A DNA stretch of 64,000 bases. It comes from UBA7328 sp965247965. GTDB lineage: Bacteria > Bacteroidota > Bacteroidia > Chitinophagales > Saprospiraceae. Below, in pieces: positions 56,371-64,000 of the stretch. Each line of letters opens with the position of its first letter. The stretch's first letter is position 1. The DNA is taken from NCBI GenBank assembly GCA_965247965.1, contig OZ252053.1, positions 2,542,001-2,606,000 of the forward strand. The letters run 5' to 3'. Position numbers and translations under genes: made by a program. The notes beneath the pieces were generated by a model. That model was not told the origin of the DNA. It saw nothing but the letters and a program-made list of their open reading frames with translations, and searched no databases.

Positions 56371-56775
56371 ATTATCGAACAGTTATTTGTTTTGTGCAAA
56401 AACAAAATTATGGATGGATGGAAAACACTCAAAGGCATGTGGAAACGATTGTGGGCAACTATATTCGTAGTTCCTCTGGAATTATTTCCACCACGTGAAA
56501 ATTTAAAACTCAACTACCGATACTGAATTAAAACCTGTGAAAAGTAATAGTACCTACGGCTATTTTGCCTGGAACAATTTCAAAAAATACTTTATGGAAA
56601 TTCAAGACTGGTGAATCTCAAAACCGATTAGGTTAATGGGATTGTCATGGCATTAAACAACTCCGTTGTCTTGACTCTTCTTTACTATCTTCACCCTGAA
56701 TTGCTGAATTTCCGTATTATACGCTTATTGCCGTAAGTGGCCGGTTGTTCGTTTTTAAACAATGCTAAGAACAGT

Positions 56776-57396
56776 TTATTTATATCCGGAAGCTATAAAA
56801 ATGCTCACTGCAGCCTCACCCTCTCCACAACAGGAAGTGGCACAACAATGCACTCCCACACAATCCAAAACAACATCCTTGAAACCAACAGACTTCATCC
56901 ATTCTTCAATATCTTTTCTATCAAATCCCATCCATCGATCGTGTTGCTCCTCGACCAACCAATGGTGATCGTGTTTATCCAAATCGGTGAAAAGAAGTTG
57001 CCCGCCATCTTTTAGAATTCTATAAATCTCTCCTAGGGCGGTTTCGGGTTTCTCGACGTGGTGTAGATACATATTAGCCATGACTACATCGATACTGTCC
57101 GATTCTATAGGTAGGTCATCAGAGTTTCCTACGCGATAGTCTACCTTATCGGTACCTAACTTTTGTTCCATGACGCCCAGCATTTCACGTGATTGGTCTA
57201 CAGCAATTATCCGTAGATCCCTGTCATTTGCACCTTCGCTCAGATAGCCTGAGCCGCAACCAATATCCGCCATAGTGCGAGTATTATTCCAGTCAATTTG
57301 TTCGTAGATCGCGGCTCGTGGAGCCTCGCCAAAAAATTCATTGCTTATCACGTCCCAGTCCTGCGATACTTCTTCAAAATAATTTTTAGAACTCAT
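56776..57396 (-). CDS. Class I SAM-dependent methyltransferase with CC tail
   Basis: A 206-residue methyltransferase: SAM motif I is MADIGCGSGYLSEGA, motif II acidic residue in IIAVDQSREML, and the post-II motif IDVVMANMYLHHV. Near the C-terminus lies HCCATSCCGEGEAAVSIFIASG, two Cys pairs that could bind a thiophilic metal or metalloid. Upstream on the same strand are a Cys-rich mini-ORF and an AbrB-type regulator with its own CC pairs. A role in methylating a metal, metalloid or corrinoid-linked substrate is an inference. Confidence 0.85.
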   Translation of the reverse strand: MSSKNYFEEVSQDWDVISNEFFGEAPRAAIYEQIDWNNTRTMADIGCGSGYLSEGANDRDLRIIAVDQSREMLGVMEQKLGTDKVDYRVGNSDDLPIESDSIDVVMANMYLHHVEKPETALGEIYRILKDGGQLLFTDLDKHDHHWLVEEQHDRWMGFDRKDIEEWMKSVGFKDVVLDCVGVHCCATSCCGEGEAAVSIFIASGYK

Positions 57397-57417
57397 TGTA
57401 TCTTTGTTTTAGTTATC

Positions 57418-57440
57418 GGAAGTTGGTGCAGCCAACTTCC
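57418..57440. promoter_or_regulatory. Perfect 9-bp inverted repeat before the methyltransferase
   Basis: GGAAGTTGG and CCAACTTCC around five bases, 22 bases before the ATG at 57396. It could be an operator or a 5'-leader hairpin. Confidence 0.5.
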
Positions 57441-57448
57441 TTCAAAGG

Positions 57449-57479
57449 GCGTGCACGACCGCCAAGACGGTCGGCACGC
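57449..57479. terminator. GC-rich hairpin between mini-ORF and methyltransferase
   Basis: Arms GCGTGC-GACCG and CGGTC-GCACGC give an 11-bp stem with small bulges. A T-rich TTTCCGTTTT follows on the plus strand only, so on the minus-strand operon it is more likely a processing or attenuation structure. Confidence 0.45.
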
Positions 57480-57526
57480 TTTCCGTTTTAATGAATCTCA
57501 ACGCTAGTCGTCGGGATCGTCGCTTA

Positions 57527-57592
57527 CTAGCAACATCCTCCGCCGCAACATGGTAAAACGCTGCAACAAACAGACATTAAAAATGCTATCAT
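57527..57592 (-). CDS. 21-residue Cys-rich peptide
   Basis: ATG at 57592 opens a 21-codon frame: a hydrophobic start (MIAFLMSV) followed by CCSVLPCCGGGCC, six Cys in three pairs. It lies between the AbrB-type regulator and the methyltransferase, same strand, both of which also contain CC pairs. Composition and context favour a real metal-binding peptide over chance, but no homology can be checked here. Confidence 0.5.
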   Translation of the reverse strand: MIAFLMSVCCSVLPCCGGGCC

Positions 57593-57654
57593 AATTGAAA
57601 AATTTATGATTAAAAAATAAAGTGCATAACTCTTGTGCTCTGTGGAGTAAACTA

Positions 57655-57785
57655 TTGGTATCAATTGCCCGGACGCGCCCCTGACCCCTAAAGGGGAACC
57701 TCCCCGCGGGGTGGGCATCCCTTTCCGCGAGCGCCATAGCTACTCTGCGGAGGCGCTAGGGACTGAGGGCGAGCATAGGCCATAA
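57655..57785. repeat. GC-rich intergenic repeat
   Basis: A GC-rich block with CCCCTAAAGGGG-type palindromes and GGGCGAGCATAGGCC, similar in style to the MITE-like elements at 7710 and 24961 (shared CCTTTAGGGG/GGGCGAGC motifs), but not identical. Probably an old member of the same repeat class. Non-coding. Confidence 0.45.
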
Positions 57786-57815
57786 ATAATGTTTAAAAAC
57801 TTACTTTACAGAGAA

Positions 57816-58073
57816 CTAGTTATTGACGATCTCATTGAACATTGGGCCCAGCACCTTTTGCACCATTCCTTTCATGTGATCCGTTTTCATTAAGGTAAAA
57901 CAGCAAAGCCCGCTGTTATCTTCGCTTTCCTGGCAACTCACTAGGGCGTACTTGTCGCCTGTCTTCATGCTAAACTTGCTCCGTACATCTTTAGGAATGA
58001 CAATCTGCCCCCTGTCGTCCATTGTTACTACCGCTTCGATCTGGCAGCAATTCATTTGATTATTTTTACTCAT
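57816..58073 (-). CDS. AbrB/SpoVT-type regulator with CC motifs
   Basis: An 85-residue DNA-binding protein with the swapped-hairpin AbrB pattern VTMDDRGQIVIPKDVRSKF. The N-terminus carries NCCQ and the middle GLCCFTLMKTDHMKGM. It resembles HgcC-like proteins known beside hgcAB and methyltransferase genes, but no hgcAB is in the window. First gene of the presumed minus-strand unit with the mini-ORF and methyltransferase; may sense a metal through its Cys pairs. Confidence 0.75.
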   Translation of the reverse strand: MSKNNQMNCCQIEAVVTMDDRGQIVIPKDVRSKFSMKTGDKYALVSCQESEDNSGLCCFTLMKTDHMKGMVQKVLGPMFNEIVNN

Positions 58074-58278
58074 TATCTAATTTTTCCGAAATTTCGGAAA
58101 ATTCTGATAAAGATGCAAATCTTGAGAACAAAAAAATTTCACTTTAAAAAACCTTAACCTTTTACACTGACCTTAGAGGATAAAAGACCGTACTGACTGT
58201 CGACTAACTCCCTCAGTTTCTTTCACATATCACAACTACCTTGTACATTAGTTTACATTTGAAGAATATCAGAAAAAA

Positions 58279-59379
58279 ATGATAGGCTGGCAATTTGGCA
58301 AGTACGTACCTTCCGGTCTTGAACAAGATCCGTTTGAGCGACTTTTGAATATATTAAAAGACCTGCTTGTCTATACTTCGGGAGATGTACAAGAAGCCTT
58401 ATCGTGGCTCACCGAGTTGGATAAAGAGTACGAACTGACTGATGACGATTACGGTATGGCAGACTTCATACAGGATCTCATCGACCGAGGTTATCTGACC
58501 GATCAACCCGGAAGAGGAGGTGGAATGATCGTCACTTCAAAAATGGAAATCGAGCTTAGGAAAAAAGCTCTTGACGATATTTTTGACCAATTGAAAAAAT
58601 CAAAAACCGGAAATCACACTACCAATGTGATCGGACGAGGTGATGAATTTACCTCTGAACTCAAACCCTTTGAATTTGGCGATCCCCTTGACAATATCGC
58701 CGTATCCGAATCCATCAAAAATGCCCACATCAATCACGGTATCGACGAATTCATGCTCACCCAGGACGATCTCGAAGTGCACGAAACTTTTTACAAAACC
58801 CAGACCAGCACCGTACTGATGATTGATATCTCGCACTCCATGATCTTGTACGGCGAGGATCGAATCACTCCTGCTAAAAAAGTGGCTATGGCATTAGCCG
58901 AATTGATCAAGACCCGTTATCCAAAGGATACTTTGGACATCATAGTGTTTGGCAATGATGCCTGGCAGATAGAAATTAAAGATTTGCCTTATCTGCAAGT
59001 CGGGCCTTTTCATACAAATACTGTTGCAGGTCTCGAACTAGCCATGAACATATTGAGAAGACGAAGGAGCACAAATAAGCAGATCATGATGATCACGGAC
59101 GGCAAGCCAACATGCATTAGAAAAGGAAAAAAATATTACAAAAACGCCTTTGGCCTCGATCGCACTATAATGAATCGCACTTTGGGCATGGCAGTCAAAT
59201 GCCGAAAACTAAATATCCCGATTACTACATTTATGATCGCGAGCGATCCTTATTTGAGAAGCTTTGTGGATCAATTTACACGGGCTAATCAGGGTAAGGC
59301 GTTTTATAGTTCTTTGCAAGGGCTTGGAGAATTTATTTTTAGGGATTATAAGGAGAATAAGGGAAGGAGGAGTGGATGA
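58279..59379 (+). CDS. VWA-domain protein of a MoxR-type pair
   Basis: A 366-residue protein with a C-terminal von Willebrand A domain; the MIDAS motif D-I-S-H-S is at 183-187, with VAGLELAMNILRR and MMITDGKPT following. The N-terminal half is helical (DVQEALSWLTELDKEY). No membrane segment. The next gene encodes the matching AAA+ ATPase, 102 bp on. Such pairs act as chaperone-like or metal-insertion complexes related to magnesium chelatase D and I; the client is unknown. Confidence 0.87.
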   Translation: MIGWQFGKYVPSGLEQDPFERLLNILKDLLVYTSGDVQEALSWLTELDKEYELTDDDYGMADFIQDLIDRGYLTDQPGRGGGMIVTSKMEIELRKKALDDIFDQLKKSKTGNHTTNVIGRGDEFTSELKPFEFGDPLDNIAVSESIKNAHINHGIDEFMLTQDDLEVHETFYKTQTSTVLMIDISHSMILYGEDRITPAKKVAMALAELIKTRYPKDTLDIIVFGNDAWQIEIKDLPYLQVGPFHTNTVAGLELAMNILRRRRSTNKQIMMITDGKPTCIRKGKKYYKNAFGLDRTIMNRTLGMAVKCRKLNIPITTFMIASDPYLRSFVDQFTRANQGKAFYSSLQGLGEFIFRDYKENKGRRSG

Positions 59380-59481
59380 CCCTTTGACATCACGAACCAC
59401 TAAGAACACTGAGATACACTAAGTGAAACTAAGTGAGTCAAAAGAGAGATAAGATTATGCGTTAATTAATGATTTGATTTG

Positions 59482-60984
59482 ATGACAGACAACACGGTAG
59501 GATTGAATATAGAACAGATTCAGAACCTTGGCCAACTTAAGAAAAGTGGTTATGCATCTTTGTCGATAAAGCAAGAATTGAGGAAAAACCTAATCGACAA
59601 ACTTAGGAACAAGGAGGCCGTTTTTGAAGGCATAATAGGATTTGATGACACCGTCATTCCCGACCTGGAAAGAGCCATTTTATCCAGGCACAACATTCTG
59701 CTTTTGGGTTTAAGAGGGCAAGCCAAAACAAAAATAGCGCGACTGATGACCGAGCTTTTAGATGAATACGTGCCCATTATTAAAGGTTCGGAAATCAATG
59801 ACGATCCGCTCCAGCCTTTATCGAGGTACGGACAGGATATAGTAGGTGAACAAGGCGATAATACTCCAATCGAATGGATCCACAATAGCACGAGATTCGT
59901 TGAAAAATTAGCTACACCCGATGTGAGCGTCGCGGACTTGATCGGGGACATTGACCCGATTAAAGCGGCAAGTTTAAAATTGACCTACTCTGACGAGCGT
60001 GTAATTCATTTCGGCTTGGTGCCTCGTGCTAATCGCTCTATTTTTATTATCAATGAGTTGCCCGACTTGCAGGCGCGTATCCAGGTGTCTCTTTTTAATA
60101 TTTTGGAGGAAGGCGACCTTCAGATACGGGGATTTAAATTGAGATTTCCATTGGACATACAATTTGTATTTACCGCTAATCCGGAAGACTACACAAACAG
60201 GGGAAGCATTGTCACGCCGCTCAAAGACCGCATAGAATCTCAAATATTGACCCATTACCCACGGTCCATAGAAATTGCCAGGGAGATTACGGAGCAAGAG
60301 GCTGATCTGGCATCGGAGCAAAAAAATAACATCTACATCTGTCCGGAGATTAAGAATCTGCTCGAACTTATCTCTTTTCACGCCCGGGAATCAGTTTACA
60401 TTGACGAAAAAAGTGGAGTGTCAGCCCGTATGAGCATATCCGGTCTTGAAAACCTGGCAAGCGCAGCAGAAAGACGAATGCTCCTCAACAATGAAAAGTC
60501 TACTTCTGTGCGAATATCTGACTTTTGGGGAGTGATTCCCGCCCTCACGGGAAAGATGGAATTGGTCTACGAAGGCGAGCAGGAAGGTCCGTATAACGTG
60601 GCATTGAAGCTGTTGGGTCAAGCGATTAGGGAGAAATATCTGGAATATTTTCCGGATCCCGATAAGTCGCAGAAGAAAGAAGAAAAAGATCCATTCGGCA
60701 TCATAAGATCCTGGTTTTCAGGCAGTAACAAAGTAGAATTGCTAATTGATGACAGCAATGTGGACTACACCACCAAGCTAAATAGTGTCAAAGGATTAAA
60801 AAAACTGGTGGCCCGATACCCGATCGATGAAAAGGATACCGAATTTTTTATGGAACTCGTGCTTCACGGCCTTGCGGAGTTCGAAGTAATTGGCAAAACC
60901 ATTGTTGATTCAAATCTGAGTTTCTCGGATCCCCTGGCAAGCATTTTTGATAATCTAGAAGGGAATAATCCTTTGGAACTTTGA
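59482..60984 (+). CDS. MoxR/chelatase-like AAA+ ATPase
   Basis: A 500-residue ATPase. Walker A is GLRGQAKT (residues 76-83 from this ATG), with an Ala in the usual Gly-Lys-Thr position's neighbour; Walker B is IFIINELPD, where the usual acidic pair is Asn-Glu. Sensor-type TANPEDYTNRG and the arginine-rich LKDRIESQ follow. A TTG three bases before the ATG is possible but unlikely. Longer than simple MoxR proteins because of a C-terminal extension (about 390-500). Works with the VWA protein upstream. Confidence 0.86.
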   Translation: MTDNTVGLNIEQIQNLGQLKKSGYASLSIKQELRKNLIDKLRNKEAVFEGIIGFDDTVIPDLERAILSRHNILLLGLRGQAKTKIARLMTELLDEYVPIIKGSEINDDPLQPLSRYGQDIVGEQGDNTPIEWIHNSTRFVEKLATPDVSVADLIGDIDPIKAASLKLTYSDERVIHFGLVPRANRSIFIINELPDLQARIQVSLFNILEEGDLQIRGFKLRFPLDIQFVFTANPEDYTNRGSIVTPLKDRIESQILTHYPRSIEIAREITEQEADLASEQKNNIYICPEIKNLLELISFHARESVYIDEKSGVSARMSISGLENLASAAERRMLLNNEKSTSVRISDFWGVIPALTGKMELVYEGEQEGPYNVALKLLGQAIREKYLEYFPDPDKSQKKEEKDPFGIIRSWFSGSNKVELLIDDSNVDYTTKLNSVKGLKKLVARYPIDEKDTEFFMELVLHGLAEFEVIGKTIVDSNLSFSDPLASIFDNLEGNNPLEL

Positions 60985-61009
60985 ATTGTTACAATAATGA
61001 GCTAACTTA

Positions 61010-61237
61010 ATGGACATGGATTACAAAACAATTTATACTTCTCCCAATCCGGCCGAAGTTGCATTGATCAAACATGCGCTTGTCACAGAAGGGATACCCT
61101 TTCATATTACAAATGAAGGTTTATTGCACAGCTTGGGTATAGCGGTTATGGGCAATTCCGGTTCGGATATACAGGTGCCTAATGAGAATGAAGAAGCTGC
61201 CAGAAAGTTATTGTGTGGGCTTGATTTGGTGTGTTGA
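61010..61237 (+). CDS. DUF2007 domain protein
   Basis: A 75-residue cytosolic protein with the DUF2007 pattern: YKTIYTSPNPAEVALIKHALVTEGIP, then a DIQVPNENEEAARKLL end. Proposed as small signalling proteins; function unproven. It lies 25 bp after the ATPase gene and may share its transcript. Confidence 0.75.
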   Translation: MDMDYKTIYTSPNPAEVALIKHALVTEGIPFHITNEGLLHSLGIAVMGNSGSDIQVPNENEEAARKLLCGLDLVC

Positions 61238-61342
61238 AAAACTGAATTGTGAATCACTTCCGTTTAATCGGAACTTGGCCTTTTAGCTTTTTGCACAATG
61301 TCTATTTCATTGTAACTGATTCACAATTTTTATTTCGTTTTA

Positions 61343-61969
61343 ATGGTAAGCGATGCACAATTTCATTTTTTTAAATCTCTCGAAGACGAGTTTGACCAAA
61401 TCCCGCGTTCCCGAAAAAAAGAACTGGAAAAATTATCCCAAATCATCACAGACCCTCTCCTTGGCGAAGGCCTATGCGATATTATTGTCATTTGTACCCA
61501 CAATTCCAGAAGGTCACAACTTGGCGAATTACTTCTCCGCACAGCGGCAGAGCATTATGGCATAGAGGGCATCAATGTCTATTCAGGTGGAACGGAAAGT
61601 ACAGCCTTTAACTATCGAATGCTGGAAGCGCTCAATAGAGCCGAATTTGAATTCGAGAAAAGTGGAATAGAAGTCAATCCGATCTATCAACTTAGAATAC
61701 CGGATGGCGGCTTGGGCCAAAAAATGTTTTCTAAAAAATACGACGATCCATTCAATCCACAAAAGGACTTCATTGCGATTGTAGTATGCAACCATGCTGA
61801 TCAAAATTGTCCGATTGTTTTCGGTGCGAAACATAGAATCTCATTGCCTTATTCCGACCCTTGGGAATACGATGGTATGGAGCAGGAGGAATTGGCTTAT
61901 GATGAGAAGGTTAGGGAAATGGGGAGGGAGATCGGGTATTTGGTGAGGGCTTTTAAAATAATCGATTAA
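61343..61969 (+). CDS. Low-molecular-weight phosphatase/arsenate reductase-like protein
   Basis: A 208-residue protein with the P-loop CTHNSRRSQ (Cys51, Arg56/57, Ser58), the arsenate reductase variant of the LMW tyrosine-phosphatase fold, and a late DPW motif (SLPYSDPWEYDG) with the general-acid Asp. An N-terminal helical extension of about 40 residues is unusual for plain ArsC. No arsenic genes are next to it, so phosphatase or arsenate reductase cannot be decided. Confidence 0.8.
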   Translation: MVSDAQFHFFKSLEDEFDQIPRSRKKELEKLSQIITDPLLGEGLCDIIVICTHNSRRSQLGELLLRTAAEHYGIEGINVYSGGTESTAFNYRMLEALNRAEFEFEKSGIEVNPIYQLRIPDGGLGQKMFSKKYDDPFNPQKDFIAIVVCNHADQNCPIVFGAKHRISLPYSDPWEYDGMEQEELAYDEKVREMGREIGYLVRAFKIID

Positions 61970-61978
61970 TGTCAGTAC

Positions 61979-62329
61979 TCAAATGTAGCTTTCAAAATCT
62001 AAAAGGATCGAAATGTTTTCAATTACATCTGTCATTGTATTAAAATCCAATCGGTCGATATGCTTAATATTTCGCTCTTTGAGATCAACCAATCTTACGT
62101 GGTCACATAGGACGACCCCGGATACCTTTAACTTGGGAGGTAGTATTGTTTCCGAATTAAAACCCTTTATCCTGGACGTAACCGGGCAAACGACTGCCAT
62201 CTTCGTTCGATTATTATACTCATATGTCGTCAAAATTAAAGCCGGTCTTTTTCCCTTCTGTTCCCTACCGAGTGCAGGGTCAAAATTCAACCATACCAAA
62301 TCTCTGGAATCTGGGATGTAGGACATCAT
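61979..62329 (-). CDS. mazF: MazF-type endoribonuclease toxin
   Basis: A 116-residue MazF/PemK protein: DLVWLNFDPALGREQKGKRPALIL at the N-terminus and MAVVCPVTSRIKGF in the core are diagnostic. It starts directly after the mazE stop (two possible adjacent ATG). It would cleave mRNA at short motifs when free of antitoxin. Confidence 0.92.
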   Translation of the reverse strand: MMSYIPDSRDLVWLNFDPALGREQKGKRPALILTTYEYNNRTKMAVVCPVTSRIKGFNSETILPPKLKVSGVVLCDHVRLVDLKERNIKHIDRLDFNTMTDVIENISILLDFESYI

Positions 62330-62572
62330 TTAATCCCAACAATTTTCCTTACCGACCTCACCCTTTATCAGAATTTCATGTCGATTCGATTCGTTCATGC
62401 CTTCTAACAGCCACTCCAATGTTTTTCTTTTCTTCTTAGGAGTGATGGTGATTTTGTCACCCTCACTTTCCAAATCCACTCGACTTCCCTCGCCTATTTT
62501 ATAACTTTCAGCTAAATGCTTAGGTATTCTTATTGCCAACCCATTGCCCCATTTTGATATTTTCGTTTCCAT
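62330..62572 (-). CDS. mazE: MazE-type antitoxin
   Basis: An 80-residue AbrB-fold antitoxin: ISKWGNGLAIRIPKHLAES is the MazE DNA-binding motif; the C-terminal acidic tail (EWLLEGMNESNRHE) would wrap the toxin. Its stop abuts the mazF start, so the two are co-translated and the complex likely represses their own promoter. Confidence 0.92.
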   Translation of the reverse strand: METKISKWGNGLAIRIPKHLAESYKIGEGSRVDLESEGDKITITPKKKRKTLEWLLEGMNESNRHEILIKGEVGKENCWD

Positions 62573-62578
62573 AATTTT

Positions 62579-62680
62579 TTAAGTATATACGATGTAGCCA
62601 CGAATATAGGATATTAAAAATAAGAGTCCAAATGGCAGCAGAAACCCAAGTAAAATCTGCTTGATCCTACTCCCTCTCAT
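62579..62680 (-). CDS. Possible 33-residue membrane peptide
   Basis: ATG at 62680, inside the last codons of the DUF4197 gene, opens MRGSRIKQ followed by one hydrophobic span (ILLGFLLPFGLLFLISYI) and ends seven bases before mazE. Its placement between two same-strand genes is suggestive, but overlap and size keep it doubtful. Confidence 0.3.
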   Translation of the reverse strand: MRGSRIKQILLGFLLPFGLLFLISYIRGYIVYT

Positions 62681-63386
62681 CCTGCTCTGCAAATACCTCC
62701 CGTAACAAAGGACTCGTCCGCTGCCCCACATCCTCACGGATACCTTTTTCCTTGACCTCGATCTCCGAGAACAGGCCGTCAAGCGCACCATTATTCACAT
62801 GGTCATCCAACCTGGGATTGACATCCTTTGTTAGTGGTAATTTGTTGAATTTAGTGACAATGGACGTCCAATATTCTCTCGCATTCACCTCGTCTAGGGC
62901 ATTTTGTATAACGGGTAAAAAAGCCTCATAGAGTTCATCCCGTGCGGCGCTCTCCAAATAGCGGGTAGCGGCATCCTCCTTGCCCATAAGTATGTTAGTC
63001 GCATCTTTAAATGTTATTCCTTTTATGGCATCAATGAAAATCGGTGTGGCTTCCTTTGCGGCGAATTCAGCGGCTTCATTCATCTTTGCGATCAAATCCT
63101 TTTCGACATTAGTGAATCCCGGAACTCTCGAAATGGTGGATACTACTTTTTGGGCTTCATCGGGAATCAATATTTTATATGGTCCTTCCAAAAAACCATT
63201 CTTCGCCGATAGCTTTTGCACGGACGCGTTTGTACCTTCTTCGAGAGCTTCCTTTAAGCCGAGTCCGACCTTACCGGCACCATCCCCAAGAAGCGCTTTT
63301 TCGGCTTTTTTCAGAAATTTGGGAAGTTGAGCCTCTGCCGAAAGGCTAAAAGAAAAGGCAATGAATAGAATGAGTATCTTTCTCAT
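62667..63386 (-). CDS. DUF4197 protein, exported
   Basis: A 239-residue protein with a signal peptide (ends SAEAQ) and the DUF4197 pattern: GLGLKEALEEGTNASVQKLS, then FLEGPYKILIP, KATPIFIDAIKGITFKDATNIL-like sequence and YWTSIVTKFNKLP, LDDHVNNGALDGLF near the end. Function unknown; common in Bacteroidota. Confidence 0.88.
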   Translation of the reverse strand: MRKILILFIAFSFSLSAEAQLPKFLKKAEKALLGDGAGKVGLGLKEALEEGTNASVQKLSAKNGFLEGPYKILIPDEAQKVVSTISRVPGFTNVEKDLIAKMNEAAEFAAKEATPIFIDAIKGITFKDATNILMGKEDAATRYLESAARDELYEAFLPVIQNALDEVNAREYWTSIVTKFNKLPLTKDVNPRLDDHVNNGALDGLFSEIEVKEKGIREDVGQRTSPLLREVFAEQDERE

Positions 63387-63539
63387 GTAAGTGTATTGAA
63401 TTAAGAATCTGGCAACCTGTCATTGTTATAATGTTCTTTTTCCAAAATTAGTTTGACGAGTTCCTTTTTTAAGATAATCTTTATATTTCCAATCATCTCG
63501 TATCTTATAAAGCCATCTTGTCTCCGTACATTCTACGAC

Positions 63540-64000
63540 TCAAAGCACCCTCTTAATAATCCGTAAATGATGGGTATACTTTCCCGCTTCCCGGTTAAAT
63601 ATGCCGACGTGATCCAATTTGTCTACCCGAACTTTACCGGAAGCATGGATGATCTGTTCGTTCTCCAAAATCACTCCAACGTGGGAAATTCTATTCGTTG
63701 ATTTAGCAAAAAATGCCAGGTCTCCCGTCATGCTTTCGTTGACAAAATTTATGGTTAATCCTTCTTTCGCCTGATCCTTTGCATCGCGTGGAAGATGTGC
63801 ACCCAACACCCGAAAAACCATTTGGACAAAGCCCGAACAGTCCACACCAAAAGGCGTCTTTCCTCCCCACAAGTAAGGCGCATTTAGAAATTTTTTACAC
63901 AACTTTTCGACCAGCGCCTCCGTAAGGTTAAAATCTCCGGGCCGCGCAGCCTGTCCGAAAAAGCCATATTTACTACCGTTGAGTTGAAAACTCATACCAT
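63540..64000 (-). CDS. NlpC/P60 peptidase, cut by the window edge
   Basis: The C-terminal catalytic domain of a C40 peptidase that cleaves peptidoglycan stem peptides: Cys53 in FGVDCSGF, His105 in ISHVGV and His117 in IIHASG (counted from the ATG at 63995) form the triad. The frame is still open at the window end, and relatives have one or two N-terminal SH3-like domains, so the gene very likely continues beyond 64000. Confidence 0.9.
   Translation of the reverse strand, partial: GMSFQLNGSKYGFFGQAARPGDFNLTEALVEKLCKKFLNAPYLWGGKTPFGVDCSGFVQMVFRVLGAHLPRDAKDQAKEGLTINFVNESMTGDLAFFAKSTNRISHVGVILENEQIIHASGKVRVDKLDHVGIFNREAGKYTHHLRIIKRVL

Larger units (their letters stand above)
55102..56526 (+). 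pseudogene. DDE transposase with two 22-bp palindromes and an A-run shift
   Basis: An IS4-superfamily-like transposase whose family I cannot name. From ATG 55102 the frame is broken at an A8 run (55114-55121), where one A too many ends it; the true frame (KLKRAKAFRNELKN) runs to the palindrome at 55427-55448, resumes as MDTVSDVMNKLEPELLESC, and is interrupted again at 56349-56370 before IIEQLFVLCKNKIMDGWKTL and a stop at 56524-56526. Removing both 22-bp inserts restores one frame. DDE-like residues are in MAKDGSGVY, ICILLDGLFASG and RMRWKIENEGFNAQKNHG. The element ends were not found. Confidence 0.82.

Noticed and set aside
1..64000. CRISPR arrays, tRNA and rRNA genes
   Set aside because: I looked for regularly spaced repeats and for tRNA and rRNA signatures by eye and saw none; the regular repeats found are IS21 end motifs.

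Overview
The window looks like a chromosomal segment from a marine-type member of the Bacteroidota. The evidence is two lipoprotein sulfatases, a propeller-amidohydrolase with a CxC tail, a type IX secretion sorting-domain remnant (51122-51431), a Bacteroidota-type promoter (TTG ... TAnnTTTG) before the abiE operon, and IS families common in that phylum. No rRNA, tRNA or CRISPR array was seen.

Region 1 (1-23344) is mostly metabolic. It holds two sulfatases, a nucleoside deaminase, a 1094-residue propeller-amidohydrolase, a Tat-exported sugar isomerase/epimerase-like protein, a GMC oxidoreductase with its small Tat-exported partner, an acyl-CoA ligase, an acetylxylan-esterase-like hydrolase, then a plus-strand run of SMP-30/gluconolactonase, histidine phosphatase, formate-tetrahydrofolate ligase and a TRAP transporter. 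Together these suggest breakdown of sulfated, acylated glycans and uptake of an organic or sugar acid. Decay is already visible: truncated DUF7010, beta-lactamase, glyoxalase and amidohydrolase genes, and a dctP with one in-frame stop.

Region 2 (23345-56560) is a dense, nested transposon field. It contains two IS66 copies, two IS1182 copies, an IS1634, two ISKra4 elements, two IS21 elements (one carrying an IS4 inside another IS4), an ISNCY remnant, an IS982/IS5-like remnant, an unassigned DDE element, and two full plus one partial copy of an ORF-less group II intron. Many insertions can be dated from intact target duplications. Among them lie an AbiE toxin-antitoxin operon, a lipoprotein, a truncated resolvase, a regulator gene split by 3.5 kb of nested elements, frameshifted DUF1326/DUF2182 genes and a doubly broken copper ATPase.

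The most unusual signals are in region 2. First, a 22-bp palindromic micro-insertion occurs five times, four of them inside transposase genes. It always sits between AT and AT, always in codon phase 0, and has a stop trinucleotide (TAA, TGA or TAG) at the palindrome centre; removing exactly 22 bp restores every interrupted frame. Second, the group II intron sits one base inside the terminal repeat of ISKra4 elements, and its apparent EBS1 loop is complementary to that repeat end.

Region 3 (56776-64000) is ordinary again: a methyltransferase, a Cys-rich mini-ORF and an AbrB-type regulator that may form one metal-related unit, a VWA/MoxR-type ATPase pair, a LMW-phosphatase-like protein, a MazEF pair, a DUF4197 protein and an NlpC/P60 peptidase cut by the window edge.
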